Counted from the first letter of the stretch, positions 10,370 to 23,740 are shown. The stretch: DNA of 64,000 nt from Acanthopleura granulata (GCA_016165875.1 JABBOT010000004.1:16369672-16433671), one strand, 5' to 3'. The notes: a model not told the origin generated them from the sequence alone. Translations and numbers: made by a program.

Positions 10370-10960
10370 TTTTTAAATATTTATATGAACAGTTAGAATG
10401 AATCCCTAACTGAGGTAACCTTTCAAGAGGACAAATTTCACTGTTCAGGTGTAAAAATTTGCCAACTACCACGTTGTCGTAGCTGTGCTGGTTTTATTAT
10501 CTGTGCTGTATCTGCATGTTTGCCAGAAGAACAGATCAGAGTTATCTACCCTTAACAAGGTATTAAAATTGACTGTTGTAATTTTACCACTTAAGAACTA
10601 CTGTGTTTGTGTTGCTTGTAATAAGGCCAAAAAAAATCAGCTAACGAATTACGCTTGCAAAGACTAAATCCATATTGAAAAATAAACTCCCGACTGGACT
10701 GTCTGTATTCGTGAATAACGCTTTGATTCCGCCTGTTCGCTGTAATATCTGAGCTGCTGCATTCTGGGAGAATAAATTTGCGATCTTATTTTTTTTTAGT
10801 AAGGAAAATATTGTATTCTCTTGTCATTTCACGTGGACAAATCAAATTGGATATGAAAGACTAAAGCATGGAGAGTAAAACGACTGCAGATACGGCAATC
10901 TAATGGCAGTGAAAATCTGATCTCGGGTTTTCTTCTAACTATTCAAGTCAATGCTTAACT
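10370..10960. mobile_element. Putative long-inverted-repeat element of the dispersed family
   Basis: The left part (10385-10510) carries the family left end: CAGTTAGAATGAATCCCTAA, AATTTCACTG and GCTGGTTTTATTATCTGTG. The right part (10860-10960), read in reverse complement, carries AATAGTTAGAA, GATTTTCACTG and GTCGTTTTACTCTCCAT. The two ends therefore form imperfect inverted repeats around about 350 bases of noncoding core. It is diverged, so boundaries are approximate. Confidence 0.45.
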
Positions 10961-11819
10961 GCTAGCAACATAGTCACCAACCAACCAAGTAGAGTTAGGT
11001 GACAAAAATACAGTGATGTTAATAACATTTTATGCCTCATTGGTTTAAAATTACTTACATATTGTGTTTTCAGAACATTTAATAAACAGTGATATGATGT
11101 CACAAATGCATAAAAACATTTAAATATAAAGGAGTCCCCCACTGTGTCGCAAAGGTTCATCATAACCTATTCTTTCATATTCTTGCCGATGACAAAAATT
11201 CTAACCCTCCTGTGGCATGACCTCTGTCATTCATACGGCGATGTAAATAAATTATTAAAGAGTAATTTTGATCAAGCTCATTAGATCTTACATTTTGCAT
11301 CCCTATTGGATGTTACGTATTACTGTTTACAAATTGTTTCTTACATTCTCCAATTTGTGTTGCGTTTCATGGCTAACGAGGTGCTTTACTTTTGTGATTA
11401 AGGGGGCGTGAGAGGAGACAATGGATGCGAACTTTTGTATTCCCCAAAATTAACAAATTGGAAACGAAGTCGTTCGATGTGTGTAGCTGAAACAGGCGAA
11501 ATTATGTCTGGATGTTATTCTAACTGTTCATGTAATTCCTTAGACAGTAGCAAGTTATAATTCCCCTAGCCCCTGGAACAAAAAGATATATATGGTGACA
11601 CACATACATGTATATGCATATATTGTCTGTTGTCTAAAAAGATAAGCGTTGTATATATACACATCATCTCTCTGCAAACGACTAAATATATTACAACATA
11701 AAGTTACTTGATGTTTTACAATAAACGAGAATGCGTACGGAATGATGGCGTCCTTCATTACTGGAAGAGTAGAGTTCAAGTGAATTATAGGTGTCGCAAG
11801 AGACAATGGCATACCAGAC

Positions 11820-11930
11820 ATCAGTCAAACTGAACATTCCGGGTCAATAATTTCAACACCAATTCCCAAAACGATGTTTGACACAAACCACCAAAGAGCT
11901 AGGAAAGTAAATAAACTAAGAAATTAGGAA
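11820..11930. repeat. Dispersed repeat piece (CCGGGTCAATAA family)
   Basis: It shares ACATTCCGGGTCAATAAT, CCAAAACGA, GACACAAACCACCAAAGAGC and TAAGAAAT with stretches at 2470-2585, 15330-15410 and 54520-54600. Confidence 0.5.
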
Positions 11931-13569
11931 GTATACATGCATACAGGATCAGTCAAGGGTCTTCAGTAAACAAATAGTCTTCCATGATTGTTTATAAGCT
12001 GTCGTTAATCAAAATATGTATCTCATTTGCGCTTTGATTCCAACTGTTCATACGTTCTTATTCAAGTACCATTATAAACATACAGGCCCTGGCCCAGGGT
12101 TAAACGGAATTGGACACAATTATGAAGAAATCCCAGAGCTGAAAGCTGAACACATTGTAAAATTTCAGAACTTAAGAGTGAAGGCCTTTTGTGGAATATC
12201 TCTGACAACCTAGTTTCTGCAATAATAACTTGTGACCTTGCTTTAAATCGTCACACTACACACATGTTCCAGCAAATCGAATTATCGCGCTGTATCGAAT
12301 TTGAGGAAACAACGCGTTACGGTACCTTACTGCATGATTAAGCATGAGTGGCGTTTGTCAGGGAATTAAACGTCACCATTGAACGTCACTGAAAAAGTCA
12401 AATCACGAAAGTACATGTATCGAATGAGGATCATGACCTGACTTATTTTGTCATGTTACGTGTTTCAGCACATACAAGAGAATACATAATGATAAAAGAA
12501 CATCATAATTATTTGCTTCAATCTTCATCCATCCCCAAAATATGTGTTATAGTGATGTACTTATTCAACACAGGTAAATTTACACTAGAACAACATCGAC
12601 CAGAATAACCACCTTTAAATGGACTCCAGCATAATTTTACTAAGTTGTGCCAGTGTTTATAACAGAGGACGTCAGAACTGAATTTATCATAATTTAATGG
12701 AGTTTTAATGTTTGACTCACTGTTGTGTAAGGCGTTTGTGGCCATTGTTGACTCACTTATTAGTTATTTTATGTTTAATCTCCGTGACACGGATTGAGAA
12801 ATGAAACATGTTAGTTGCGGGTTATTCCCCTTTAATATATACTTTCCCTGTTATAATCAATGGGCCTATCCATTGGGAATCTTAAAGAAGTTGTTTTCTA
12901 ATCGGGTTTTCACATGGCTACCGACTATATATGTGTCTCGGTGTTTCCGTGTAACAGCACATTTGCATTGCTGCTTCATAGGAACGCCTTGCCTAAGGTA
13001 TATGACATGACGTCCCACACATGATACTGACACCGGCCCGATTAATACTTGGACTAATCCTCTTGCGCTGAGCGTCAAGTGAAATAGTGTAAAGTATGCC
13101 GATTTTTAAGTCAGATCATCAGTACATATGATTATAACTTATTATTTCAATGAATGTTACCAAGAATATGTTATACATCGGGAACAAATCGACCCTATCC
13201 CACACGATTGCATGAGTAATGGGAATGAAATACACGAGAGCCCGCAGGGTACAAAAATATACAGCGTGAAATCGAATGATAATTCGCTATTAAATAACCA
13301 ATGAACTATGTTGTAAACATGGTGTTCTTTTTTTCGGACTTTTTACAGTCAAATTATATTTTTGGTGACAATCGCCACTTTGAACGAGGTTTTTAAATTT
13401 TTATTCACCCTCCTTGAACACGAAAACATTAATTTAAATGTCTAAGGATTTTTTAAAATTAAATTGTAACCTTTATTTAACCCGATGAATTCTTGTTCTT
13501 ATTTCACTGTTAACAAATTCTATAGAAGCCGATTATGAGAATAGCGTGTTGAGTATAACTGGTATTGAC

Positions 13570-13876
13570 ATGGCTTTCATACTAAACGTGTTAGGGGTGA
13601 TCTTGGGCCTATGTTTAGCTCTTACAGCATACCTTGACGCACAGGTAACAGAACCACTGTTACCTGGTGAATTAGCTAGAGAAGAAGCTTCGCGTTTGCC
13701 CGAATGCCAAAAGTCGAAACCATTTGGATACCTGCGAGATTCCGGCGACTGTGGTATGTTCTACAGGTGTGTATTTGGAAAGACCGTGCCCACAGCAGGA
13801 TGCTACCCAGGTCTTGTGTTCAGCAGTCTCCTTGGAACCTGTGTCTACGCTGGCTCGAAGTGGGATGATTGTAAAG
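13570..13876 (+). CDS. First coding exon: signal peptide plus ChtBD2 chitin-binding domain
   Basis: The ATG at 13570 opens a 102-codon exon ending in AAAG/GTAAAC, phase 1. Residues 1-27 form a signal peptide (MAFILNVLGVILGLCLALTA). The mature start QVTEPLLPGEL resembles QITVPLLPSELG of the exon at 16742. One ChtBD2 follows with six cysteines and the motif DCGMFYRC. The donor and phase match the first exons of the genes at 4007-5760 and 62274. I could not find a private second exon before 16742. It may be an alternative first exon of the gene ending at 26290, the remains of a duplicated gene, or a short gene reading on to the TAA at 13954. The domain call is firm; the gene model is not. Confidence 0.7.
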
Positions 13877-14989
13877 GTAAACCAAGTTACACGTTCATGA
13901 ATTTCACAAGTACTGTAACTGATGCCCACAAGTTTCAGCCTGATAAAACATGGTAATGATTATAACACTAGAGTACATTTTTGGTACAGTATAAGTGAGG
14001 TTTAAAACCTGTACTTGTTTAACGAGTGCAGACGATGACTAGAGAAAGACAGTCACAATAATTAGGGAATGATTTGTGACATTTCAGTCCGTTCATAATA
14101 ATCCAGGCTAAGTTGGTAGGTCACTCCCAAAACTAATCTGATGGAGGACGCGCAGCGAATTTACAGTCCCTCACTTTTGTCACATGGATACATGGGCATT
14201 TTGCTGCTAATATGAATCAAAATGAACTGAAGGATTCTCTAACAACTGAATGCAGGTAGAACCTACACCAGTTTAAATAATGTCGAACACCTAGATAGCT
14301 GATGGTGACTGGGTCACCAATCAAATAAATAAATAAATAAATGACGGTGACTGAGAGCGATGCAGAGACATCATAGCAGGAAATAATTTAAGAAAAAAAG
14401 ATCCCTGTATTCTAATGGTTTGAATGTAACCGAAGGAAATGTGTTCTTATTTCACAATGTACAGTTTATTAAGAATATCAGTTTCAATTAAAATTATGAA
14501 CAGATAATACTAATAAAAGTGAAATAATTAACACCTTCTACCGGCTACATATACATCTTGTGTCACTGACTTGCCAAGGATCCATATTATCTAGATATCT
14601 CGTCTTAGTCTCAGTACATACCATCTGCTCAGCATGTTGTTATGGTGATATAGGAATAATTACTTCACGTACATCTGCATCGGATTACAAGTTGTGAAGT
14701 TTCTATGCTGAAGTAAGCTCCTTGTATATTGCTATTGCCTGATAGTCATTAACCTCATTATTTTCATACAGTCTTTTTCTGCAGTTTCGCTACAGATGAA
14801 ATCATGCCTCTTTTCAGTTTCATTCTAACTGTTTATCTAAGTGTTTAAGAAGATAGAACCCATGGCCCTGTTAAACTGTAGCACTGAACACTCGTCTTAC
14901 AGCAACTGCTTGGATGAGATAACGGACTGTGATTTTTTTTACCTAATTCTGTTTCAACCATGGTGTTGGGTGGGGGTGTGTGTAAGATA

Positions 14990-15410
14990 CTTCATGTAAC
15001 ACTTACATGAACTATTAGAATACACCCCTAGCTGAGATAAAAATTGACAGGATTTCATTGGTAACGTGCGACCATTTGCGACCATCGTTGAGATGGTCTT
15101 TTACATTGGAGTGCTAAGGGAAACTGGGCAGGAGATGTACTAAGACGAAAGTACCACGCACAAAGTCTGTTCTACAGAAATAGTCGTTCGAATTCGATTA
15201 TCTGGGAAAACTTGGAAAAAATTAGGTACATCTTGCAAAAGCAGTTTGAAGTCTTATCAGGCCTGGACCAATATATTATTTGTCACTGAAACTAGACGTC
15301 AAAATCGAGATTCGTATAACAGCCGTTTACCAAAACGGGACTTCCAGGTCAATGATGGTAAGACCAGCTTCCCAAACGACAAATAACACAAACTACCAAA
15401 CAACTAAGAC
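14990..15410. repeat. Dispersed repeat-family copy
   Basis: The left end is at 14990-15115 (CCTAGCTGAGATAA, TTGACAGGATTTCA, GTGCGACCATTTGC and GGTCTTTTAC). A second block at 15290-15410 carries TAGACGTCAAAATCGA, GGGACTTCCAGGTCAAT and ACGACAAATAACACAA, shared with 2460-2590 and 54480-54600. It may be one element of about 420 bases. Confidence 0.45.
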
Positions 15411-15584
15411 TAAAGACAAATCTCACTGCGATATGGCTGTGATATACTTGGTGTAGAACAACGCAGTAATTAATAATTTTATGGCAAATGAAAGTCCATT
15501 ATGTAATGGTGTGAAAATAAGTACATAAACATCCAAAGTATAGACTGTTTTACCTTGAGAGAGATCCTGAAAAATTTTGAAATA

Positions 15585-15800
15585 CCTTTGCGGACTGATT
15601 CCATTACTTGATGTATTGAATTGTTACTTAACGCAATACTTAAGACTTGTTCAATTATACAAGGGCAAACAGTTTTATGAAAACTGCAGTGGAGGAAACC
15701 GGATTGCCTGGAGCAAACCAGTGGCCAATATGAAGTTACTAGCGAAGCTTCCCACGTGTGGAAAACAAGCGGTTTTGAGCAAAGTTCGTGTAAAACTGCG
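15585..15800 (-). mobile_element. Degenerate SINE, main (A) family, reverse orientation
   Basis: On the minus strand it gives CACGTGGGAAGCTTCGCTAG, CCGGTTTCCTCCACTGCAG, TTGTATAATTGAACAAGTCT, TAAGTATTGCGTTAAG and AACAATTCAATACATCAAG. That is the order of blocks in the main SINE with many substitutions. ORFs on either strand here are a by-product of it. Confidence 0.6.
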
Positions 15801-16741
15801 TGAACAACCCAAGAACCGACTGAACCCACCACGCCTGTGACTTATCTATTGAAAAGGGATGGCTCTTCAGTACGCGGCCTGGACCTGTTGCATGTTTGCG
15901 GCCTAAAACAGTTAACTTGTCTAGCGTCAACCATGAGCAACAAAATGTATGACGATCATAAGGTCGACCTTATTAGTCTGTCTAATCGGCCGTACAGACA
16001 GTAGAAATATTCTCCTCAGGATGCAGACCTAATGATATCGACAGCCGTATTTTATCCTCCATGTCATTGCGCTCAGATTATCATTCACGACAAAATGCAA
16101 ACTACGACTGTAGATAATTTTCAACCCAGCTTAATCACAGTCTCCTGTTGCGTTTTAATTTAGTATTATCAGTGACGATGAGGTGTGTCCGTCCATGGAC
16201 TCATATTTGCGTTAGGCGTTATTTATGATAAACAATGCATCGTTTTTATTACAGGCAGAAGATGTATGAAATATGTAATTAAAGTTCTCACACCTGTTTG
16301 TCGCAGCACCTGTTCAAATCTTAGTGTGAACAATGCTCAGCTGAAATGAATAGATGTGAAATTTTTATGTGATGTGTAATTTTGAAAAAAAGTGATGTGC
16401 CAATTTCATGGGATTTTCTCTAAATGTAGTAAGTGACAGCAATGTGTTGATGTCACGTGGTTAACAACACGTAAATGTAGCGCACACCCCAAATGGAAGT
16501 GCATATTTAGGTCCACATCTCAAGCATGTGGCATTTCTACCACAGAGAACAGTGGACGAGAATAGACGGCTGATTCGTGATTCCTGAACATACGATCAGG
16601 TCCCTTGTTGACAACTGGCTCAGTGTCCCACCTGAAAGCGACTCAATAGACTCCGGGCCAGCTCAGGGCAAGACACAGTCTGCAAACTTCATTTGCAGAA
16701 AATCGCAAGGAACTGCTTCTTGTTTTTAATATTTATCAACG

Positions 16742-17060
16742 ATGACGCAGAGTGGACGTATTTGTTGGACTTTATCCATATATCTGTTACTGTTTGTGAA
16801 CATAAATTGCCAGATAACAGTACCGTTGTTACCGAGCGAACTGGGTCCCAATCAAGGCATACCACCCTGTCCCCCACTGAACCCCTTTGCTTATATGAGA
16901 GATGCGACGAACTGCGGCATGTTTTACCGATGCTTCTGGGGAAAGGCTGTACCAATGTCTGGGTGCACTCCAGGCCTTGTGTTTAGTAGCCGGTTAAACA
17001 TATGTGTCCATAGCGGTTCAGCCTGGGATGATTGTCCAACGAGGGGATCAGCAGGTGGAG
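16742..17060 (+). CDS. First coding exon (signal peptide + ChtBD2) of the chitin-binding gene completed at 25178-26290
   Basis: The ATG at 16742 starts a 106-codon exon ending GGAG/GTAAGG, phase 1. Residues 1-23 (MTQSGRICWTLSIYLLLFVNI...) look like a signal peptide with cleavage near NC/Q. The mature chain begins QITVPLLPSELG and enters a six-cysteine ChtBD2 with NCGMFYRC and SGSAWDDC. The next compatible exon I can find is at 25178 and starts with the two bases needed to finish the split codon (G+GC). Exons 16742-17060, 25178-25417 and 25824-26290 would give a 341-residue protein with the domain order of the gene at 4007-5760, minus the mucin-like linker. The first intron would then be about 8.1 kb. 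Undetected exons inside it remain possible. Confidence 0.75.
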
Positions 17061-17139
17061 GTAAGGCCAGTATAACCTACAAGTTCGACGTGCATTGTCT
17101 AAGATAAATTGTCCTGGAGTGCTAGATTTCGTTTGTCAT

Positions 17140-17303
17140 GTGAATTAATCTACCATTGGCCGCCATGTCAACTACGGGAAGTATAAAGTAATTTTACTAT
17201 ATGTCCAGGTTTTACACGTCTATGAATTAATCTACCATTGGCCGCCATGTCAACTACGGGAAGTATAAAGTAATTTTACTATATGTCCAGGTTTTACACG
17301 TCT
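17140..17303. repeat. Exact tandem duplication, unit 83 bp
   Basis: Two adjacent copies start at GAATTAATCTACC (17141 and 17224) and run through ACGTCT without an internal difference that I can see. The lack of divergence means a recent duplication. It lies only about 80 bases after the donor of the 16742 exon. Confidence 0.9.
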
Positions 17304-20300
17304 GTAATCATTTAGGAGTTGCTATTATCTAGTAGATGTGTACAGAACGACTGACATTCTCAAGAAGGCATGATTCTTCCGTAACCCTTGAGCTTCTGCA
17401 TGCATTGTGATATCTCCCCAAAAACCTCCTGTGGAGAAGGCTTCTATTCTGCTTTCGTTTTCACAGCTGTTAGTGTTGTTATTTATTCAGTACAACAACG
17501 AAGACTGCTGAAAACTCTTCTGATGTGGTTTAACGTCTAATATCTCGCGCGCACGTTACTTTAAATTCTCAGTTCTAAAGGCAGGTCTTGATTATTTATC
17601 TCAGGATTTAGCAAATCAAAAGCTATCTAAATATAACTTAGAGTGCAAGAAGCGCATTAAGTGAGGATGAGTCTGCTTCTTTTGGTGGACTGTTTGTTAT
17701 GTATTATTTTGTGATGCTGACACTAGTTTTTCAAAGGAATGTATAGTCTTGTAAGTCATTCAGGCCCAGCTTAAAGTTTGACCATGTAAAGCCTTAGTCC
17801 TTAAAGGACAAGTCACACGCATTATTCATAAGGAATCTATAAATGTATTGATGTTTATGAAATACAACAGACGTTAATTAATATAGTCCTGATAATCTTG
17901 CGTCCAAAAATAGATCTCCCATTGCTTTATGGATTTATGTGGCCTTTGTTTTTCATGCACACAGATACATTGAAAAGACAGTGTCATAAAACTTTGGGCA
18001 CTGATTTGATAATAATTGTGTTTGTGGTAATATTGTTTGAGTATTTGTCTGTACTTCTCATGGTCGAAATCTGATGGTAGCATTTTTGTAACATATGAAA
18101 CTCTTCAGACACACATTTATGAATGAATGACAATGGCTTAAGGTCACATCGGCAATACTTCAGCTATATCATTTAAGGACATTACAGTAAACGTTACTGA
18201 GATACGAAGAGACGATTATTTCGATAAGGCTCATTGTATAGTAATATGTCTTATATCACTCAAGTGCAACTAAACCTCTTACGCTGTCAACAGTTATTTA
18301 GAAACTCATGCTTCTGACAGAAGAAAAAATTCGAAAAACAGGCATTTTTTCTGTCGCAAACACGATATAAATAAGTAAAAAGAAATCGAACCCATGTACT
18401 TGTTTAAATGATGCTATTGTTCTATGCCTTTATTTATAGACCAAAACTCGATTCAGCTAAATTACGGGCCATGCAGACAACTTAATGAAACACGCCAGGT
18501 ATTTGAAATATCCAATGTCTCCCACCCGTGGTGTAAAACCTGTTTGTGACTTTCTCATATTCAGCTCTGGATTTGGTGGTGACTTTTGCTGTCATCACCA
18601 GTATATATTATGGTTGCAGTGACACGTGACTACTTCAATGGGATCCTCATTCCTTATACAAGCTGGTAGGCCCTCTTCAATTGTAGCAAGCTTTTTAAAT
18701 TAATGGATGATAAGTACATACAAGGCATAGGCTATACGTTACTTGCCTTAAGGCTCTGAATATCGGCAATATGCATAACGTGACGTGAGTCTTGAGGACA
18801 TATAGTGTCTGATGTATATATACAGATGTGAAGTACAAATTCTAGACGATGCATATTTGATAGGGCAAAATGTGAAGCCCAGATCGAGCTCAGTCTGAAT
18901 AGTATTCACGATAATTAACCTGTGCGAAATAATGCAGATCTGTTATTCGATGTCAACACGCAGTAAAATGACAAGCCTAGATATAAATGACAAAATTACT
19001 TTAATTGTTTACATGGAGAGCGTCTGGAGTTCCATGTGCTACGTACTTATGCCATGACCTTTGTTTGGGGAGGGAGATTACATTTGATTGAGCCTTTCAC
19101 CACGTATAATAGGAACAGGTTGAATGGTTTCAGGTAATAGCCGTGTTAGTTGTTTCTCGAAGTCATTTCGTACTTATAGGATATTCAGAATGGTGTTTTT
19201 ATTCTGTGACTTTCAGCTTAGCTCATTATATACCATTAAACACACTCCAAACTTACAAGATGAAATAAACTAGATTAACCGGATAAAATATTCCTAATGC
19301 GGAGAAGGCAGAGGATACAAAGGCTACCCTCCGCACTGTTTGACCTTGTTGGAGAGGTCAATGAGGTGACTTCAACCTGTAACTCTATGAAGTTCCAACA
19401 ATATAAATTAAGACATTTGACCGAAACAACGCTATGGCTAACAGGTGTGCAACAAAAAAGTGTTGTTTTTTTTCTTTAGATTCTGACAAGAATGCTTTTT
19501 ACTGAAAAAAGGTAGAATACAAACTGTCTTTAGCTAAATACAAAATAAATCAGAAAGACGTAATAGTATATCACTTGTTGCCAGAAACTCTTGAAAGGCT
19601 TTTCATTTTCACATGTAACAGGTAATATCTTATCGGGTAAAACGCAAACACTAGAATACATATAGTAAGATATATTTGACCGTAATTGTTAACATTTCAG
19701 TATATCTGATATGTTGGATAGGTTATAAGGTACAGTTAAAATATACACAGACTTTCATCTGGTCCATGGATCGCAATGCCGTGTAACGCGCGAACTAATA
19801 CAGGTACAGGTGTAAACTGGTGTTTAGTGGACCACCTTTCATCATGATGGGTTAATTAGGATGTGTGCGCCGAGGCAGAAGAGAATAGTGTAACACAGAC
19901 ATTCAAAACCATGAGGCAACTTCATGTGAGTTCAAAACGACAAAGGCCGGCCTCAGCGAGGCCTACTGTGTTTGGTTTTCGTACGTCTTGTTTGTGTGAA
20001 GGTAGATTCACATGGACTCTACAAGATTGACTGGAGCTTGGTAATAAAAGTTTTGGCAGGTCACTTGGGTAGTATGTATTTGTTAATTCTGAGAGTTGTT
20101 TGAACCAATTAATCAACACTCGCATCATGGTTAAAAAAGCCTAATTGGTACAGATACATCGGTCATTTGTTGGGCAATATTTAGTGGTTTTCACTTAATG
20201 TTGTAGGGGAAATCAATGTGTTTTGTTTTTTTAAGTGATATACACATGAAGTCTTTAGTCTTAGTTACCAGTGAACTTCGCCGTTTAATTCATCGCAAGT

Positions 20301-20744
20301 ACTGGCTTAACTATAGCCACTAGGCCAGGTTTCAGTAAGGCCTTAGGCTCAAATCTGGACAGTTTTGGTGTGGTGGTGTCAGTTAAATGACACAGGGCGG
20401 AGATTTACATGGACACGCCGGCCTCTTATGAACAGATACAATCAAAGCGAGGCTGAAACACATACATTGTATCTAACCTGGAAATTATTCACGAAAGGCT
20501 AGGTTGAATTCGGTATTGGATTTCATGTGTTGTCTGTATCGCTGGAAAACACTGACTGCTTCTCTCTCAGATGTATGTAAAAATATTTGAGTACGTCGTT
20601 AACACACCAGCGTGCAGAATGTATTTTCTTTAAACGGTTTCAGGTCTTGAGAGACATGCTAATATTTAAGCAGGTGCTGAAAATGTTTCAAACTATGCAT
20701 CGGATCGCAAATTTAAGTTCCCTTTTGCATGTATGTATACGAAA

Positions 20745-20900
20745 CAACACAAAGGCTCACAGCATAGAGAGTAAAACCAGAGTAATGACGACTGGAGAGG
20801 ATTGGTAAAAGGTCAAATATACAACCACGGACCTTGACTTCTTGCCTCGTCTGTGTTCTACTTTAGCTGTTCATGTAAATGGTTGAAAATTTCAACTTAC
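20745..20900 (-). repeat. Dispersed repeat-family end, reverse orientation
   Basis: Read on the minus strand it gives the family left end: GTTGAAATTTTCAACC and TTTACATGAACAGC, then TTGACCTTTTACC and CTCTGGTTTTACTCTCTATG. It aligns with 10018-10130. Confidence 0.5.
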
Positions 20901-21404
20901 ACTTGGTTAGGTTAAGCTGCAAGAAAGGGATATGTGTCCATTGTTTTACATGAATAAGGATTTCTTATCATATTAGTGAAAGCAAGGTATGGTTACTAAT
21001 ATAATCGCTTACTCGCTTTGATTACATTATTTATTTTTTATTTGGGCGGTGGAGTGGGGGGGCTGGAACTGAGTTCTATGAGCGCATTTCAGAGGTGGTA
21101 AAAATTGGTCAGTCTCTCATAAGCTTATAAGCATGGGCACCTTCACATGCCCGGTCGGAAGCACAATACTCCACACTTCAAGCGAAGACAATTCAGCAAC
21201 GAATTCATACAAATTCGGACAGGTTTTCGCATTCAAGAAAGAATTTTATGCCTTTTAATGAACAGTGCCTCAGTCATGAGGTGTCTTTTACTTTAAAATA
21301 AAAATTGGTGGAATAAATTAAAGATATTACAATTTAAGCAGAAAATATTTTTAAAAGTTTATTATGTAATAGGTATTATAAAGCGTATTTTTTCTGGAAT
21401 ATTT

Positions 21405-21600
21405 CACTTACAGACGAAGGCCAGCGTTAAATAATTGTGGAAAGAAACCGAACATAGTCCAGAGGAAACCAACAGATATCCGGAGGTTGCAAGCAAACTT
21501 TATTGCTTCTGACGAGAGGACGTAGGCCTACGTCTGCCAGAGCTGGATGTGACCTCACAGTATTCTCACTTATGAGAGGCTCCTGGATCATTGTGAAATA
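21405..21600 (-). mobile_element. Degenerate SINE, reverse orientation
   Basis: It shares TTATGAGAGGCTCCTGGATCA, GGAGGTTGCA and GAGGAAACC with the reverse SINE at 6843-7040. It is heavily diverged and the tail is gone. Confidence 0.5.
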
Positions 21601-23740
21601 TGAATATTTACAATGATTTAAAAAAATTGGATACTTTTAAAAGTAAATGCAAGAAAAAATCTTCCTATAAACTTAAGATTTGGTCATAAAACCTCCTGGA
21701 ATTTCATATTATTATCTCCCTATGTCTTAATATTATTATTGGGAGGGGAGGGGCTTTGAGATATACCGATGCTGCATTCATTATTATACTTGTTCATATA
21801 ACCTAACCCACCTATGCTCCCCAAATGATCCTCTTCAATCTCAACAGGCTGAATATTTCTGACAGCTGCCAATCAACAATCTTTACCTTTTAATCCACAC
21901 ACTTTCGTAACCGTTTATTATTCGAAGGGGTGATTTTGTAAAATAAATTCACATAATTTGTCAATGCTGAATTCTTTTAAGTTGTCAGAAACCTACATGA
22001 AAACTACAAATTTTCGAGCTGTTTAATCCATTTCCAACACTGTGGTCCTGTTTTGGCTTTTGGCACAATTCACCTGACATTCCAGATGCAGTTGTATGGC
22101 TAGTATACTGTAATTTAAAACTTAAAGCATAGTCCGTAACTTTTGTTGGTGAAACCAGGTTTAGATCTGTTTCGCCCAGTTTTTTGTTCTGGTATAAATT
22201 TGACCCAGCTATTCTGTCAAATCAAAGAAGCGTGTCTTGCTTTCACAATTTAATGCTTCTAGAATTCCTTGTTTCCAGATGCAGCAGTTTATGAAAACCC
22301 AGTTGAAGTTAACTAAGATATTCCCATATGTACAATTCACCTAATTATTCGAATCAAAGACAGGATCTCATGAAAAAGAGTCTTAAAGAAAATTTCTGTT
22401 TTAAGGCCATGGTATATTTTATGATCCTGCAATTGGCTTACGCAATAATCAGACCTTCTTTAAACTGGTTAGGTTCTAGTTTAACTTTATAAAACTATTT
22501 CTTTAAAATATGAATCTACATACATATGGTCATAGCTGGAAATTTACGTAAAAAGACGCTGATAGGAAGGATTTTCTCTTGAGTCACACCCTACTGTGTG
22601 AATGAATAGTTTAACTGTTTCACACATGAAGGGAAATGAGTCCTAGGCGTTAGCCCTAATCCAAAACTAAATTATAGTTGTGTCACATGTTGTTTTGCCC
22701 AGATTATACAATTAAGTTTAAGTAAAGGTTTATTTCTCAGCTGAGATGTGTGCTTTTATAACTTAGTCATATGTGTCAACTTCTCGGCAACATTGCCAGA
22801 TGATGGACATAAACAAACCCCAGGAGATTTCACCTATTATCTCAAGTGTAACGGCAAATTATTGTTTACACCTACCTGACTGGTAATGTGCTCAGGAGGT
22901 TAACGTGGACCCGCCTAAACAAAAAAAACATACTGGCATTGTTATAAGTTTAAAACAATGTTCCCGTCATAGCGAAATTACGAATTTGGTTGCTTCGTTC
23001 GACTTGTGAATGCAGCTAAATCTTCACTTCTTGACATCATGCTCTAGTAAGTCTTGTGCGCTCTCATTAAAAAAAATGTGTATGTTCACTTTGTCCTGGA
23101 GTTAGCACACATGGTCAGCTCAAAGACATATATGTGGGAGGCTGGGTATAATGAATATAATAAATTAATGTCTTGGCAAGTGTATGACAATTTGTGGAGG
23201 ACGGGAGAAAAAGTTAAAAAAAAGAGTTGGCCCAGCTTGTGTTAATAGGTTCAGTTCATTCCCATGTGAAAGGTAATTCAGTGTTCAACTGGACATGGTT
23301 CATTCGTCTAACAGGACCAACACAACGTAATCGCTGGCAAAGAAGGTAACATATGATAATAAAACATATCATTGCCTGCTACAAGAAAATAAGTAATTAC
23401 CTACACGATCCAACGACTTGAAGAAGTCGGTATTCGTAAAACCAGGGTAAAGAAAACAACCCACGGGTTAATTAACCTAATTTTTTGATCGCAATGTAGA
23501 AATGAATATAACTGGCAATTTTCCTTTAGCAAACATCCGCTCGCTATATGTGCTATAGATGACAGCTTTCACACATATTTAATACCGACTTAAATCCTGA
23601 TGTAAATAACATGGAAGAAACTTCCAAGTAGAAATAAAGCTGTAAAAACTCTCTTTTTACCTATACTAATCTTTTTAATCGTAAATGTAGGTTGTAAGCG
23701 TGGCATTTATATCCTCCATGCACATAGAGATGCATTTTTG

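Larger units (their letters stand above)
9856..13569. other. Intergenic region rich in one dispersed repeat family
   Basis: There is no convincing coding exon. Repeat-family ends occur at 10018-10130, 10370-10510, 10860-10960 and 11820-11930. The stretch 11950-13500 shows only short ORFs with no motif I recognise. The promoter of the first exon at 13570 should lie at its right end, but no TATA box stands out. Confidence 0.4.
13877..16741. other. Region between the two related first exons; repeats only
   Basis: Repeat-family pieces lie at 14990-15115 and 15290-15410, an (AAAT)n SINE-type tail near 14318-14342, and a reverse SINE at 15585-15800. I find no ChtBD2 exon, no alternative terminal exon and no motif-bearing ORF, which is why the exon at 13570 looks orphaned. 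Confidence 0.45.

Noticed and set aside
15479..15840. ORFs of 117 codons (-) and 87 codons (+)
   Set aside because: Both overlap a degenerate reverse-oriented SINE whose block order I could follow.
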